Assembly (NCBI RefSeq): GCF_046630445.1
Contig: NC_092343.1
Location: 135,029,501 to 135,093,500, forward strand
DNA length: 64,000 bases
Direction: 5' to 3'
Origin: Rutidosis leptorrhynchoides
Lineage: Eukaryota; Streptophyta; Magnoliopsida; Asterales; Asteraceae
Position 1 is the stretch's first letter; each line of letters starts with the position of its first letter. The position numbers and the translations under genes were made by a program. Positions 53,697 to 64,000 of the stretch are shown piece after piece. The notes below the pieces were generated by a model. That model was not told the origin of the DNA. It did no database searches and saw nothing but the letters and a program-made list of their open reading frames with translations.

Positions 53697-54153
53697 TTTG
53701 ATAAGATAATAATAATAATAATAATAATGTTGAAAATAATAATAAAAGAGTTACATATATTCCTACTTATGTTCATTTTTCCACTATCCTCATTATTTTC
53801 ATAATAATAACATTTGTATTCTTAATATTATCTTTTATCAATATCTATGTTTATATCTATATTCATACCACATTTAAACTTAATCATATTTTTTTGTTAT
53901 ATTCAATTCATAGCAGTGGCTTAATTATTATTATCTTTATCATACATGTGTGTTTATATCCTTCTTAATATCTTATACTCATAATCAACTTCATACTTAA
54001 ACTTTTTAATGATCATGATCTTAATCATATTTATCTTAATACTTTAATAACATTTAATCATAATCATAATCATAATAATAATAATAATAATAAAAGTAAT
54101 AATAATAATTTATCTACCTCCAAATAAGCTTTCAAAAAGAATTTTCGTAGCCC

Positions 54154-54207
54154 AGGCTCGAACCCCCGACCTCTCATTACACGCAAGCACTCATAACCAT
54201 TACACTA
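54154..54207 (-). other. tRNA-like block in LTR of E
   Basis: Minus strand A box TAGTGTAATGG (54207-54197) matches the consensus exactly; B box GGTTCGAGCCT (54164-54154) has one mismatch. The spacing is like that in D, though most other bases differ, so the two boxes are the conserved part. Confidence 0.6.
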
Positions 54208-56844
54208 TCTGTCTCATTTCTAATTTAACGCACAGAATAAATATATATACACCGTGTATCTAGCTCCTTTTCTTCTTCTTCCAAACTTGATCGAAGGTTT
54301 GTTCTCCACATGACCCAGCTCGGCCCAACAACTAAATTTACCAAACCCACATCATTAAGTCCATTCTAAAGCCCAATGCAACAACCATTAAACTTCCTGG
54401 TTCGTTATCTATTTATTTGTGAATAATTCACTGGATAACTTAATAACGTAGCAGCGATTAATAACAAATTACTTCGGTTTATCATCATCCAAATTACCTA
54501 TCTGCTATAACCTCATTATCATCATCGTTTCCTAGACATTTTCATCATATTCTTCGTTTTTCCTTCTCCGTTCGTAAAACAGAAACAGGAATAAAACAAT
54601 TATATCCTTGACATAAACCGTCACCATATACATCATCATTCTCGTTTTAGTCTAAAAAAAAATAAGAATCGTATCATGGCCCATTAATAGGATATGGTCA
54701 AATAATCACTTAGATCTTGTCCAAAGTAAAAGGTGAAATCACGGCCCACTTTGATAACAAGTAGGAAATCCGTTCCTTTTGATACATTGAAAAAATGTTG
54801 GACGATTTAAAAGAAATAAGATGACAGGGAACAAACATATCACTAGGTGCCCCATCTTGACTCCCCCTCTCCATTCGTTTTTTTTTAACGTGGAAGACAA
54901 CTAGCAATCATTCACCTTTGTATATATTAGATAGAAAACTGCAGCACAATATAATAATTTATCAATTTATCTTCACCTTTTATCTTTTCACATCATCACT
55001 ATCGTTGTATAATCAAAACAGGAAACGCAGCAGTAGCAACTCTAACCGTTCATCTTTATTCTTTCATAACACAAAATCATACAAAATCCATGTATCGTTA
55101 TCATCATCATCTATCTTCATTCATCATCACGCTTCATCACCTTCGCGTTTTAATTCCCAACAGAAATCGTTTAGTAGTAGCTGTAGTAGCATAAATAGGG
55201 TGTTTGGCTTGGGTCTCTTCGATAGAAAAATAGAAATATTGTAGCAGGTGGTGAAAGGTGATCTTAAGTAGAGATAGGAGAGAGAGAGGAGAGGGAAAAA
55301 GAAGGTGGTTTTGGTTCGAGCAGTTTGGACAGGAACAAGGACGAATTATTAACAAATTTGGGTCATGGTTTGGTGGGTTCACGATTGTTAAAAACAGAAA
55401 CACTCGTGGGTTTCTTTGTTTTAATGAGAAAAGAGATAGAGAGAGAGGAAAAGATTCACGGTTGTAGAGGGTGGTGAAGTATGGTGAGAGCTCGATGGTG
55501 GTTGAAGGGTTGATCGGATGTTCAAGGTGTTTGATTAACCAGAAAAATTAAAATGGAAATGGGTTGATAGCTTCTTATTCACAATGACAGAAGAAATTTT
55601 ATAAAACTAAAAAGATGAAAATGATATCAAACAGATTTTTGTTGTATCTGTGATAAAGTTTCCTGATTGGTACGATCCTGTTGACATAAGAATCAATTTA
55701 CAATAGTTGACAAGGATATGAAACTGAATCCAGACTTCTGTTTGTTATTTGGAGTATATATATATATCTGTATAATGTATGTATATATATGTATATAGTA
55801 TTATGTATATGTATTTATATATAGCTGATTATATATCTATATTTTTAATAATCTAATTCCTATATTTTTTTATAATTGACTAATAATAATATGATAATGT
55901 TGATGTTAACAATAAATGATAATTTTAACTATTTTAATTACTAGTAATGATAATAATATAAATGATAGTAATAATCTCATTAGTTATAATAATAATAATA
56001 TTATTAATGATCATGATAATAATAGTATTAATAGTAATATCATCATTTATATATAAAATTTTTATATACATATATGCAGTTTGCATTAGTTATAATATTA
56101 TTAATAATACAAATATTACTATTATTAATAATACTGAATGTATTGTTAATATTATTACTATAACATTTATACTTTATCTTGAAATTACATATATAGTAAT
56201 TTTTATTGAATATTTATTATTTAGGGATTTTATATATTATAATATACATATAATAATATTTATGTATAAAATCATATCTATAAATTTATCTTATTAACAA
56301 CCTTATTATATTATATACTATTTTACATTTCCAATTCTACTAATTAATTAGCATTTTATTATATCTCATTATTATATATACACATATATTTTTATTTATA
56401 TATATAATTATATATATATATACAATCATATATTTTTAACCAATTGTTCGTGAATCGTCGGCCACAGTCAAAGGGTATTTGATTACATGAATATAGTTTC
56501 AAAATTTTCGAGACTCAACATTACAGACTTTGCTTATCGTGTCGGAAACATATAAAAATTAAAGTTTAAATTTGGTTGGAAATTTCTGGGTCATCACACT
56601 TGGTTTGTTGAATAATTCGTGCGAAGCTCTGTTATCGAAATACCATGAAATCAGTAGCAAGAACCAAAAACATATTTAAACTTAGGATAATTAAAATTAG
56701 ATTACCTTAGATTAAAATTTCCTTCGATTACCTTAGATTAAAATTACCTTAGACTATTTTAGTATTGCCTTAGATTACCTAAGATTAAATTAGGAACTTA
56801 GCTTATCTACTCAAAATTTTAAAACAAAAAGGCATACCTAGTGT

Positions 56845-59150
56845 ATGACCCAAACCCGATCTAGACCAGGGCCATTGTTACTCGTACCTGATCCAGACAC
56901 AATAATCTCTAAAACACGCAAAGAAGAACGAATCAAAAATCGAATGGCGTTACGCGTTACTTTAGCAGAAAACACAAAACCCTCGATTGAAGGTCGAGGA
57001 GGATCGATCAGATTCCCAAAGATTCAAGGACACTCGTTCGAGTTAAAACATCACATTATACATCTCATTCAAAACAACTGTCAGTTTCATAGATTACTGA
57101 ATGACGATCTTAACTCTCACCTTGATAAATTCATATCTCTTTCGAACTCCTACAAACAGCCAGGGATAGGACAAGATGTAGTCCGGCTATACTTGTTCCC
57201 CTATTCTCTCACTCATCATGCACAACTATGGTTTGAAGGATTGGAAAAAGATTCTATCACATCATGGACGGAGATAGCTACTAAATTCCTAACCAAAATT
57301 TCCCTCCTTCTAAATAAGCCAAACTTAAGAATGACATCATTAACTTTAAACAAAGCTATGATGAATCTCTTTACACTGCATGTGAGCGATTCAAAACCCT
57401 ACTGAAGAAATGCCCTAATCACCAATTAGAATGGTCAGCTCAAATCTGTACCTTCTACAATGGTCTTATAGTAAATCATATGACGATGATCGATGCAGCA
57501 GCTCAAGGAAATCTGATGAACCAAAAGTTGCTCGAGAACATGACAATGCATCATCATGACTGGAATAGTAGTGAAACAACTTCATCATCTGCCCCACTCT
57601 CCATACTTAACAATCCAACGGAGGCCATCAAATCCCTCACGAATTAAATGGAATCCCTTACCAAACAACTCGGAGAATTGAAGACGCAGACACAGCAGGG
57701 TCAGGCCTATTTTAATTGTACTAACCCGTAACTCCCTGAAGAATATCAAGTTGAGTACGAGAACCCTGACGGTGAAGGTTTTTCGTTTGCTCGAGAGACA
57801 TATTTAATTAATGTGGCTGATATGTTATGATCCAAGTCCGGTCATACCCAATAACAAGCTCACCGACACCTTAATCATATTTAATCTTAATGAATGGATC
57901 ATTAAATGAATACGCGACACTTGGATTTTAGAAAATCGGTTTTCTAAAATATTATTACTTGAGATAAATTATTTGGATCATTTATATGATGAGGATTTAA
58001 TTATTTATAGATTTTAAATAATTAAGTTGTGTTATATTTTATAAAATGGTTTATAAAAGGAAATTAACTTAACAAATAACATGGGTTTTTATTACATGTA
58101 TATAAATAACATGTTTTATAAAAAAAAAAATGAAAACCCTTTTAACCACCCATGGGGTGGACGGTTTTTGTGTCCCAAGACACCACACCCATGCTTTGTT
58201 TTTGTTGATTTTAAGATGGCACAAGTCCTTAAGAGCATGCTTGTATCTTGAACAAAAGAGAGAGACTTCTACATGCATTAAAAAGATCAAGTAATAAAAA
58301 ACTCTCATATGGTTTTTCCTGCTGCTGCTGGCCGGTTTTTACAAGTGAAAGAGAGGGAGTTTTGAGTTGAATAAAAGCTCATTTCCTAGTGTAATAAAAT
58401 CCTAACTAAACTTCAAGGTGTTGGTGAAAAGTTTGGGGTATTTCTCCTTGTGGTTTCATCATTTTGAGACTTCATTCGTCATCATCATTTGGGCAGCTGA
58501 TGTCCGGATTTTAGTAGAAGAAACAAGTGGGTTTCAAGCTTTGTTCACTAGCTCATTAAGGTTCTAAAGCCTAACTACATTAAGGGTAGTGTTGGTGCAT
58601 CAAAAGCTTGGGCTTTTTCACAAATTGTTCATCACTTTGTTCTTCATACACACCCTCAATTAACTTGAGGAGGTAAATACATTCTTACTTCCTAGTTATT
58701 ATTTGTATGCATATTTTCATGACTTGATGCATACATGGGATTCAATTAATATGGTTTAACCTTCTAACTTGTTTTCTTAAAAATCATGCTTCCGCTTGCT
58801 TCTATTGTCATAAAATTGGTTTTGTGATTATGTTACATTAAGAACATGTTATAATATTGAATCCCATCAGACGGTTTAGTTTGTTATGTTCAACACCCAG
58901 CTCGTCAATCAAATCCTGGATTCAATCAACAACCTAGGGTTAACCAGTTTGAACGAAACAACCAGCCTTTTGGCTATCGTTACCCACCTTATCCACCCCA
59001 ACAATCTCAATTGACATTCGATCAACCACTTCCACTCACTGGTTCACCAACTGAGGAAAATTACCCAACCACCCAAATTACGAAAGTAACCAACCCTACT
59101 CTCGGGACTGATGATCAGCTGACTCAATTCATTTAAGGACAACAACATCT
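56845..59150 (+). pseudogene. gag: gag of element F, broken and split by a solo LTR
   Basis: ATG 56845 (MTQTRSRPG). Capsid-like segments: FPKIQGHSFELKHHIIHLI, LYLFPYSLTHHAQLWFEGLEKDSITSW, then after a frameshift near 57303 the expected helices continue (ERFKTLLKKCPNHQ). It runs to about 57822, where a foreign 1.05-kb piece interrupts, and resumes at 58870 with a Pro/Gln/Asn-rich part (FNQQPRVNQFERNN). No CCHC knuckle is visible. Stops such as TAA at about 57645 and 57730 fit CAA changes. The capsid pattern is of the Athila/Tat type, like element C, but distant. Confidence 0.75.
57823..58869 (+). repeat. Candidate solo LTR inside gag of F (1047 bp)
   Basis: It starts TGTTATGATCC and ends CCCATCA, and its removal would bring gag coding frames together (VAD before, DGLV after). 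No PBS, PPT or internal domain is inside. The flanking bases (GATA and GACG) are not a clean duplication, and the strand is a guess. It could be the LTR of a copia element. Confidence 0.5.
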
Positions 59151-59523
59151 AAATCAGAGAACTGCATCTAGACAAGATCAGGGGGAGATACTAATGAGAA
59201 ATCAATTGGCTCTGCTCAAAAGTCTATAAACGCAGCTCGAACAGTTATCACAACGCTTTGAAACCCGACTACAAGGAAGATTACCTAGTAATACTAAGCT
59301 AAGAAAATAGACTCTATAATCCCAAAGGAAGAACCACATAGAAGGTCAGCTAGACTCAAAAACAAGTCGACATATACTCAGAAGCTGCCCACTGCAACTC
59401 CAGTTCGTATACCTTACCCTGGAATACAGGAAGAACCATCCAAACTCGATAACTACAAACTTGATGGAAGATTCCTGGACACCATGTCCAAAGTCCCAAC
59501 TAGAAGAGATACATCCTAAGGCT
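59151..59523 (+). other. Eroded gag-protease junction of element F
   Basis: Short coding-like pieces in different frames, with many stops; no domain can be assigned. Confidence 0.4.
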
Positions 59524-60425
59524 TCTCTCTACCAAAGAAACTAGGAGATACGGGCCGATTCATCTTCCCGTGTTCAATCTACTAGTCTGGAACCATTCAT
59601 GCGCTAGCAGATTTAGGAGCAAGTATCAACCTAATCTCATATTCTCTCTACAAGAGATTGGAGCTAGGAGACTTGTCACCCACTAAAATGACGATTCAGC
59701 TTGCCGATCATACAATTCGCTATCCTAAGGGCATAGTTGAGAACGTCTTGGTGAAAGTCGACAAATTCTTGTATCCTACGGATTTCGTAGTAATGAACAT
59801 TAAGGAAGACCTACATACACCAATAGTATTAGGGAGATCTTTCATAAATACGGCTAGGACAGTCATTGATGTGTACAATCAAACCTTGATCTTGCGATCA
59901 CATGGGGAGAGCATTACCTTCAAAATTGACCGACCTACCGATCTTTGTGGACAGGCAGAGATGTTTGCTATTTCCGCCAGACGGATCACTTCCGATGATG
60001 AGTCTCCACCATCATATGATGATATCGAGATGGGTGTCGAATCACAATCTTCCGATGACCTAAAAATGGAAGAAGAGGATCCCAACGAAGAAATAGAGGA
60101 AGAGGAAGAATCTAAGAAGGAAGAGGAAATGGGAGACGTAAAAGAAACTGCGATAATACCCTCTCTAAGCTTGAAACGTCACGAAGAATTAATGATGCTC
60201 GAGACGGAAGATCACAGTTTAATCATTCGTTTCAAGAAGAAAAATGATAAGGCTGAGGTTAAAGATATAGAAATTGACCCTGCAAGTGTCGAAGTGAAGC
60301 ACCAGAATACTGAAGAAGCCCGTTTATCAGACGAATCCGCAGAAGAATATTGTACTGATGATGATGAGGAAGAGCAACATGAAGACATTCTGGATGACTC
60401 ATATTCTCCACCCGAACCAGATTAG
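59524..60425 (+). pseudogene. pro: Aspartic protease of element F with acidic extension
   Basis: Active site DLGASINLISYSLY at about 59610, then GRSFINTARTVIDVYNQT, as in the protease of C. TAG at about 59581 precedes it in the same frame where relatives read through. After the protease comes a long acidic region (DEESKKEEEM-like, CTDDDEEEQHEDILDD) to TAG at 60423-60425. The frame continues beyond the stop. Protease residues are intact from 59585 on. Confidence 0.75.
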
Positions 60426-61551
60426 GAGGAGCCGGACTCTTCTTCAGATCTGATTCCGGTCATATCTAATCATGCCGACATGATAACTTTCATCAATAAC
60501 ACCAATGAATTTGAAGTTATTCTCGAAGCCATCTGTAAATCAACAATTGATTTCACACAATGCTTAACAGAATGGATCATGGCTACCCGAGATGAATACA
60601 ACCTCAATCTATAGATAGAAGATAACAATGTTGAGATCTTAGAAGGGCGCATTCAAGACTTTATCAACACTCTTCACGATCATATCTACCGTGAAGAAAG
60701 GCAACGAGAGCATAATTCAGTGGTTCGCACTATTTTCGAGACAAGATTTTGTCGAGATCAGAAGATCATTTACTCTAAGGTTTACAACACCTTAGCAAGA
60801 TCTGCACTCCCGTTCTCAGCAAACCAACGAGCACTACTGACTCTCATCCAGAAGCATATGGACCTTTCCACCGGACGCCCGACTTATCACTCTGATTTGC
60901 AAATGATCGAAGATATTCACAGCCTCTTCGCTCTCTTGGAAAGAGATAATGTTGAAAGCACACCAGACAGGCTGGTGATTTACGTAACAATTGATCAACA
61001 CGCTGATATGATTATCAAAGAGTTACGAGACGTAGTAGCAAAAGAAGTAAGACACAACAATCCATTTTCACATCTTGAACCAGACCAAGTCAACATTGCC
61101 ACCTACGGTACGAAGTAGATAGCACGTATCTTCCATGAATCCACAGATCCTAGTTTCATATTTAAAACTGGATGTCGGGAGATATACTCCAAGACGGTGA
61201 CATTAATGCTTAGGTCAGGACTACTTTTCACTTCTTTTCAACTTCTCCTCTTGACCAATCTGTGCAAGGCTGCAGACTCCTAATATGGAGATCATCGTTC
61301 CAAAGATTTTGAGATACTTAAGATACAATTTCTGACACTATTTGAAGACCTCCGAAATGAACATCCTATCAGAGAAATAATCACCACCAACACTGCCTCA
61401 ATGATTGACATTCATGGGTCAATCAGCAGAGTCGTGGATCATATTCTCATCGAACTTCAAGATTTGTCACGAGCTGAAACTGTACATTACCTATCTTTCA
61501 TAAGATCTTCAAGAGAAGTACCGGATCTGCTACCACTTTTGGTCCGACACT
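60426..61551 (+). pseudogene. Continuation frame after protease in F, unknown helical protein
   Basis: The same frame as the protease runs on to about 61551 with only three internal stops (TAG near 60615, TAG 61116-61118, TAA near 61281). Readable parts include SVVRTIFETRFCRDQKIIYSK, FSANQRALLTLIQKHMDL and DRLVIYVTIDQHADMIIKEL. It looks helical and soluble. Element C has RT in this position; I find no RT motif here (no DD catalytic pair). I do not recognise it. A stop at 61554-61556 is already in the LTR of G. Confidence 0.55.
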
Positions 61552-63564
61552 TGTAACATCCCATTTTCCTCACACATGTCCTAAGGTACGCAACTTGATC
61601 TTTAGAATGTATATACTTGTTTGCGTATGTGGCTAAGTGTTTCAAAATTTAGTTTGGGATGTTACTGGTAATCTGTCGTGTCTCATTGATGTTCATCGCG
61701 TTCTGACGCATCGCGAATCGCGGTGGAACCGGTTAAAACGCGACAACTTCTGAAACCCAACTTCTGTTCTTTTATCACGTTTGAAAAATGGATGTCACGT
61801 ATTGGTGTCGTGAAACGCGATCTGGTGTCGCGAAATGCTACAATTATCGCTAAATGACTATTTTGACCTGTTTTAAATGGGATCTTTTGGGGTGTTTTAG
61901 TCTTTGTACATGGTGAACGGTTTTGTGAGCCTAAAAACTGATGCAATCTTATCCAAACTTCATTTATCACTTCTTCATCTCCCTAAATTAAATCTAGAGA
62001 GAGAGAGAGATAAGGTTTTAGAGTGAGAGAGCACACTTTGAGGAAGACGGAGAACAAAACTCACCCGAGTCTAAGTTTTAAAGTTGTTCTCTAGCTACAT
62101 TGTGATAGTGTTGGTAAGTCTTAACTCCGTGTTTTGAGTTTTAATTGATTTATGGCTAGGGTTTGTTCATTTGAGACTTGTAAGACCCATTTGGGGGTTA
62201 AATGGGTGAACTTGAGTTAAATTCATGAAAAGAAACCCTAAGGTTTTGTAATCTAGGGTTTGATCTTGTAATTGGTGTTTGCAAGTGTTAATGGTGTTGT
62301 TAAATCACTAATATACTTGTGTGTTAGTGAAAGAATGTTAATGGGTCCAAGTTTGACCAAATTTGTAAGTCTAAGTGTTAAAATGGGTCAAATGGGTAAT
62401 GGTTGACCTAGTTGGGTAAGATGGGCATGAAATACCCTAAGTTTGTGTTAGTTGGTGTTGTGGGACTTTAATCACTAGCTTTTAGTGATTAGTGATAAGT
62501 CTTCGCCTTAAATGGGCAGTTATGGTGTAAATGGGTCATTTAATGCATTTGGGTCATTAAATGCTCAAGAGTTAAGTGTTAGTGGTTAGTTCCACTAGTT
62601 TGTATGTTGATTTGGGTACTTAATGCATTAGGTATTTCGCTTGAAGCTTACGAAAGTGTTTAATCACCACCGACGTGATAAGGTGAGTGGAGTTGTTATA
62701 CGTATATGTATATAATGTATTAATTTCTGTGGTGTAAAATATGGGCTAGTGGAGGTGTTAAGACATCACATTTTACATGATGAGTGGGTTAGTCACGGTG
62801 TTAAGACACCACTCCGGAATTAATGACATGTGGGTTAGTCGCGGTGTTAAGACACCACATTTTTGCGAAGGGTGGGTTAGTCACGATGTTAAGACACTAC
62901 TCGGGGGTTAGTAATACGCGGTGTTAAGTACACTAATGGATGTTGTGAACTCTGATGGTCTTTCGCGAGTACCATTCCCTTGTACGATTGGTTAACCATG
63001 GTTTTGTGAGTTTTGTTTTAGCATATTAAATTGTGAACTATATGTTATTGGCGTTGATAGCTTATCGTGAATTTTGGGTATTTAGTTTATGCATGATGTT
63101 TGCATGGTTGTTGAATTGCTAGCTTGTATGCGGTATTGTGTAAGTGATTGCAAGTAAGTAGGTTATATATGTATATGTATAATTATTTCATTCACTAAGC
63201 GTTAGCTTACCCCTCTCGTTGTTTACTTTTTAGGTGCAGGTACGAAGAAAGGAAAAGGGGTTGTTGGGCATTAGATTTCCCGTGTTGGTTGCTAGAGGAA
63301 GCTTTTGGAAGTCGACCTAGTGTTTTGGGTAGTTTAGCCCCAAACCATGCTCGAGTGTTGTTTGGATCAAAACTATAATTTTAACGGGTCGAACTTGTAT
63401 TACATTTGATTAAGGGCCTTCGCGCCTTTTTGTAAACATTAAAACTTGTTGTATGTTTAAACGGGTTGTAAGAAACAGTCTACATCATGCGACCATTCGA
63501 ATGGTGCATTAATGGTTTATTATTAAAAAAATTTGTCGAGTTGTATACGGGTTGGGTTGTTTCA
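61552..63564 (+). repeat. 5' LTR of element G (2013 bp)
   Basis: It starts TGTAACATCCC and ends GTTGTTTCA; a PBS-like sequence follows after two bases. CpG-rich phrases (TCGCGAA-type) occur at 61695-61850 and tandem repeats at 62743-62940. The other LTR is right of the window. No gene is supported. Confidence 0.75.
62743..62940. repeat. Imperfect ~45-60 bp tandem repeats in LTR of G
   Basis: About five units each carrying GGGTTAGTCACGGTGTTAAG-like text followed by ACACCAC. Spacing and interiors vary, and the last unit is shortened. Confidence 0.75.
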
Positions 63565-63566
63565 AG

Positions 63567-63578
63567 TAGTATTAGAGC
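63567..63578 (+). other. Degenerate primer binding site of element G
   Basis: TAGTATTAGAGC differs from TGGTATCAGAGC by two transitions (G to A, C to T), in the right place two bases after the LTR. Confidence 0.65.
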
Positions 63579-63884
63579 ATGGTCTAAGGGATTTAGGAGA
63601 CTTGAGATAGGTGCCTAGACTTAGACTTTATTATGTATGCATTTTATGCGGGACTTGTAGGAGACGGGTCGGACCGGCTTTGGTTAGTGCCTAGGGTTAG
63701 GTGAACTAACCTTGCGCTACTTCATTTGTGTTGTATTTGCAATTCATCAAGCAATATAGATGTTGTACTAGTAAGTTAACGCGATGTGCTCGCGTAATAA
63801 TGACTAGCTACCATTGTTACGGGTGCAAATCGTGTCAAACAAGTGATGTACGATGATTGTTGAGCAAGATAGGGCGGTGAGGTG

Positions 63885-63969
<85 letters not shown>

Positions 63970-64000
63970 GTCATGTCTTTTTGTTTCGTTGTTTAACCTT
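63579..64000 (+). other. Start of the internal region of element G
   Basis: Leader-like sequence without an ORF of note, ending in a (TA)n tract at 63884-63966. The element continues past the window edge. Confidence 0.6.

Larger units (their letters stand above)
56599..61551 (+). mobile_element. Element F: decayed Athila-like gag-protease element without visible RT
   Basis: A gag fragment, protease and a further long frame lie on the + strand. Its left end is hidden behind E and its right end at the LTR of G. It holds many stops, most explicable by CAA/CAG to TAA/TAG. The region 56599-56844 before gag is AT-rich with short direct repeats of ATTACCTTAGATTAAAAT-type units. Confidence 0.7.

Noticed and set aside
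57823..58869. Clean target duplication for the candidate solo LTR
   Set aside because: The flanks GATA and GACG do not match well; kept only as a candidate.

Overview
The window is intergenic-type plant DNA made almost entirely of nested LTR retrotransposons. It is AT-rich, full of long (TA)n and (TAA)n tracts, and contains Tekay-type (chromovirus) and Athila-type Ty3/gypsy proteins, which points to a flowering plant. The LTR styles remind me of Asteraceae, but that is recollection and not shown here. I see no ordinary host gene, rRNA or functional tRNA gene, and no CRISPR array.

Layout (elements A to G, my naming). A: 1-12751, + strand, Tekay-type, its first ~380 bp lie left of the window; 5' LTR, acidic leader ORF, F-box gene, gag-pol, 3' LTR. 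A is inserted in the pol gene of B. B: a second member of the same family on the - strand, split in three: 12752-16956 (gag-pol front part and intact F-box gene), 46328-47195 (leader ORF and PBS) and its 5' LTR 47196-50468. C: an Athila-type element, - strand, 16957-46327, inserted in B between the F-box gene and the leader ORF, with a 5-bp target duplication ATATC. C carries gag-protease-RT-RNase H-integrase (broken), a small zinc-knuckle ORF and an apparently spliced env-position gene. D: a non-autonomous element with 3.8-3.9 kb LTRs, - strand, 30548-42878, inserted in the leader of C with target duplication AGTTA. E: a relative of D, - strand, from 50469 to 56598, into which B was inserted. 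F: a decayed Athila-like gag-protease element on the + strand, 56599-61551, itself carrying a candidate solo LTR (57823-58869). G: the 5' LTR and PBS of another + strand element from 61552 to the window end.

Order of events: E before B, B before C, C before D, and A after B. F may predate E, which abuts it.

The points most worth attention are: the A/B family carries an F-box gene and an acidic ORF between PBS and gag, with one F-box copy fully open; C holds four pairs of a 14-bp palindrome, each pair with exactly the same 32-bp period but unrelated spacers; C's env-position gene appears to have a ten-codon first exon and a 638-bp intron; the D/E LTRs contain a tRNA-like block with matching Pol III A and B boxes; and A, B, D and E carry an internal second copy of the polypurine-tract sequence. 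Nearly all premature stops are explicable as C-to-T changes on one strand or the other, as expected for methylated, silenced DNA.
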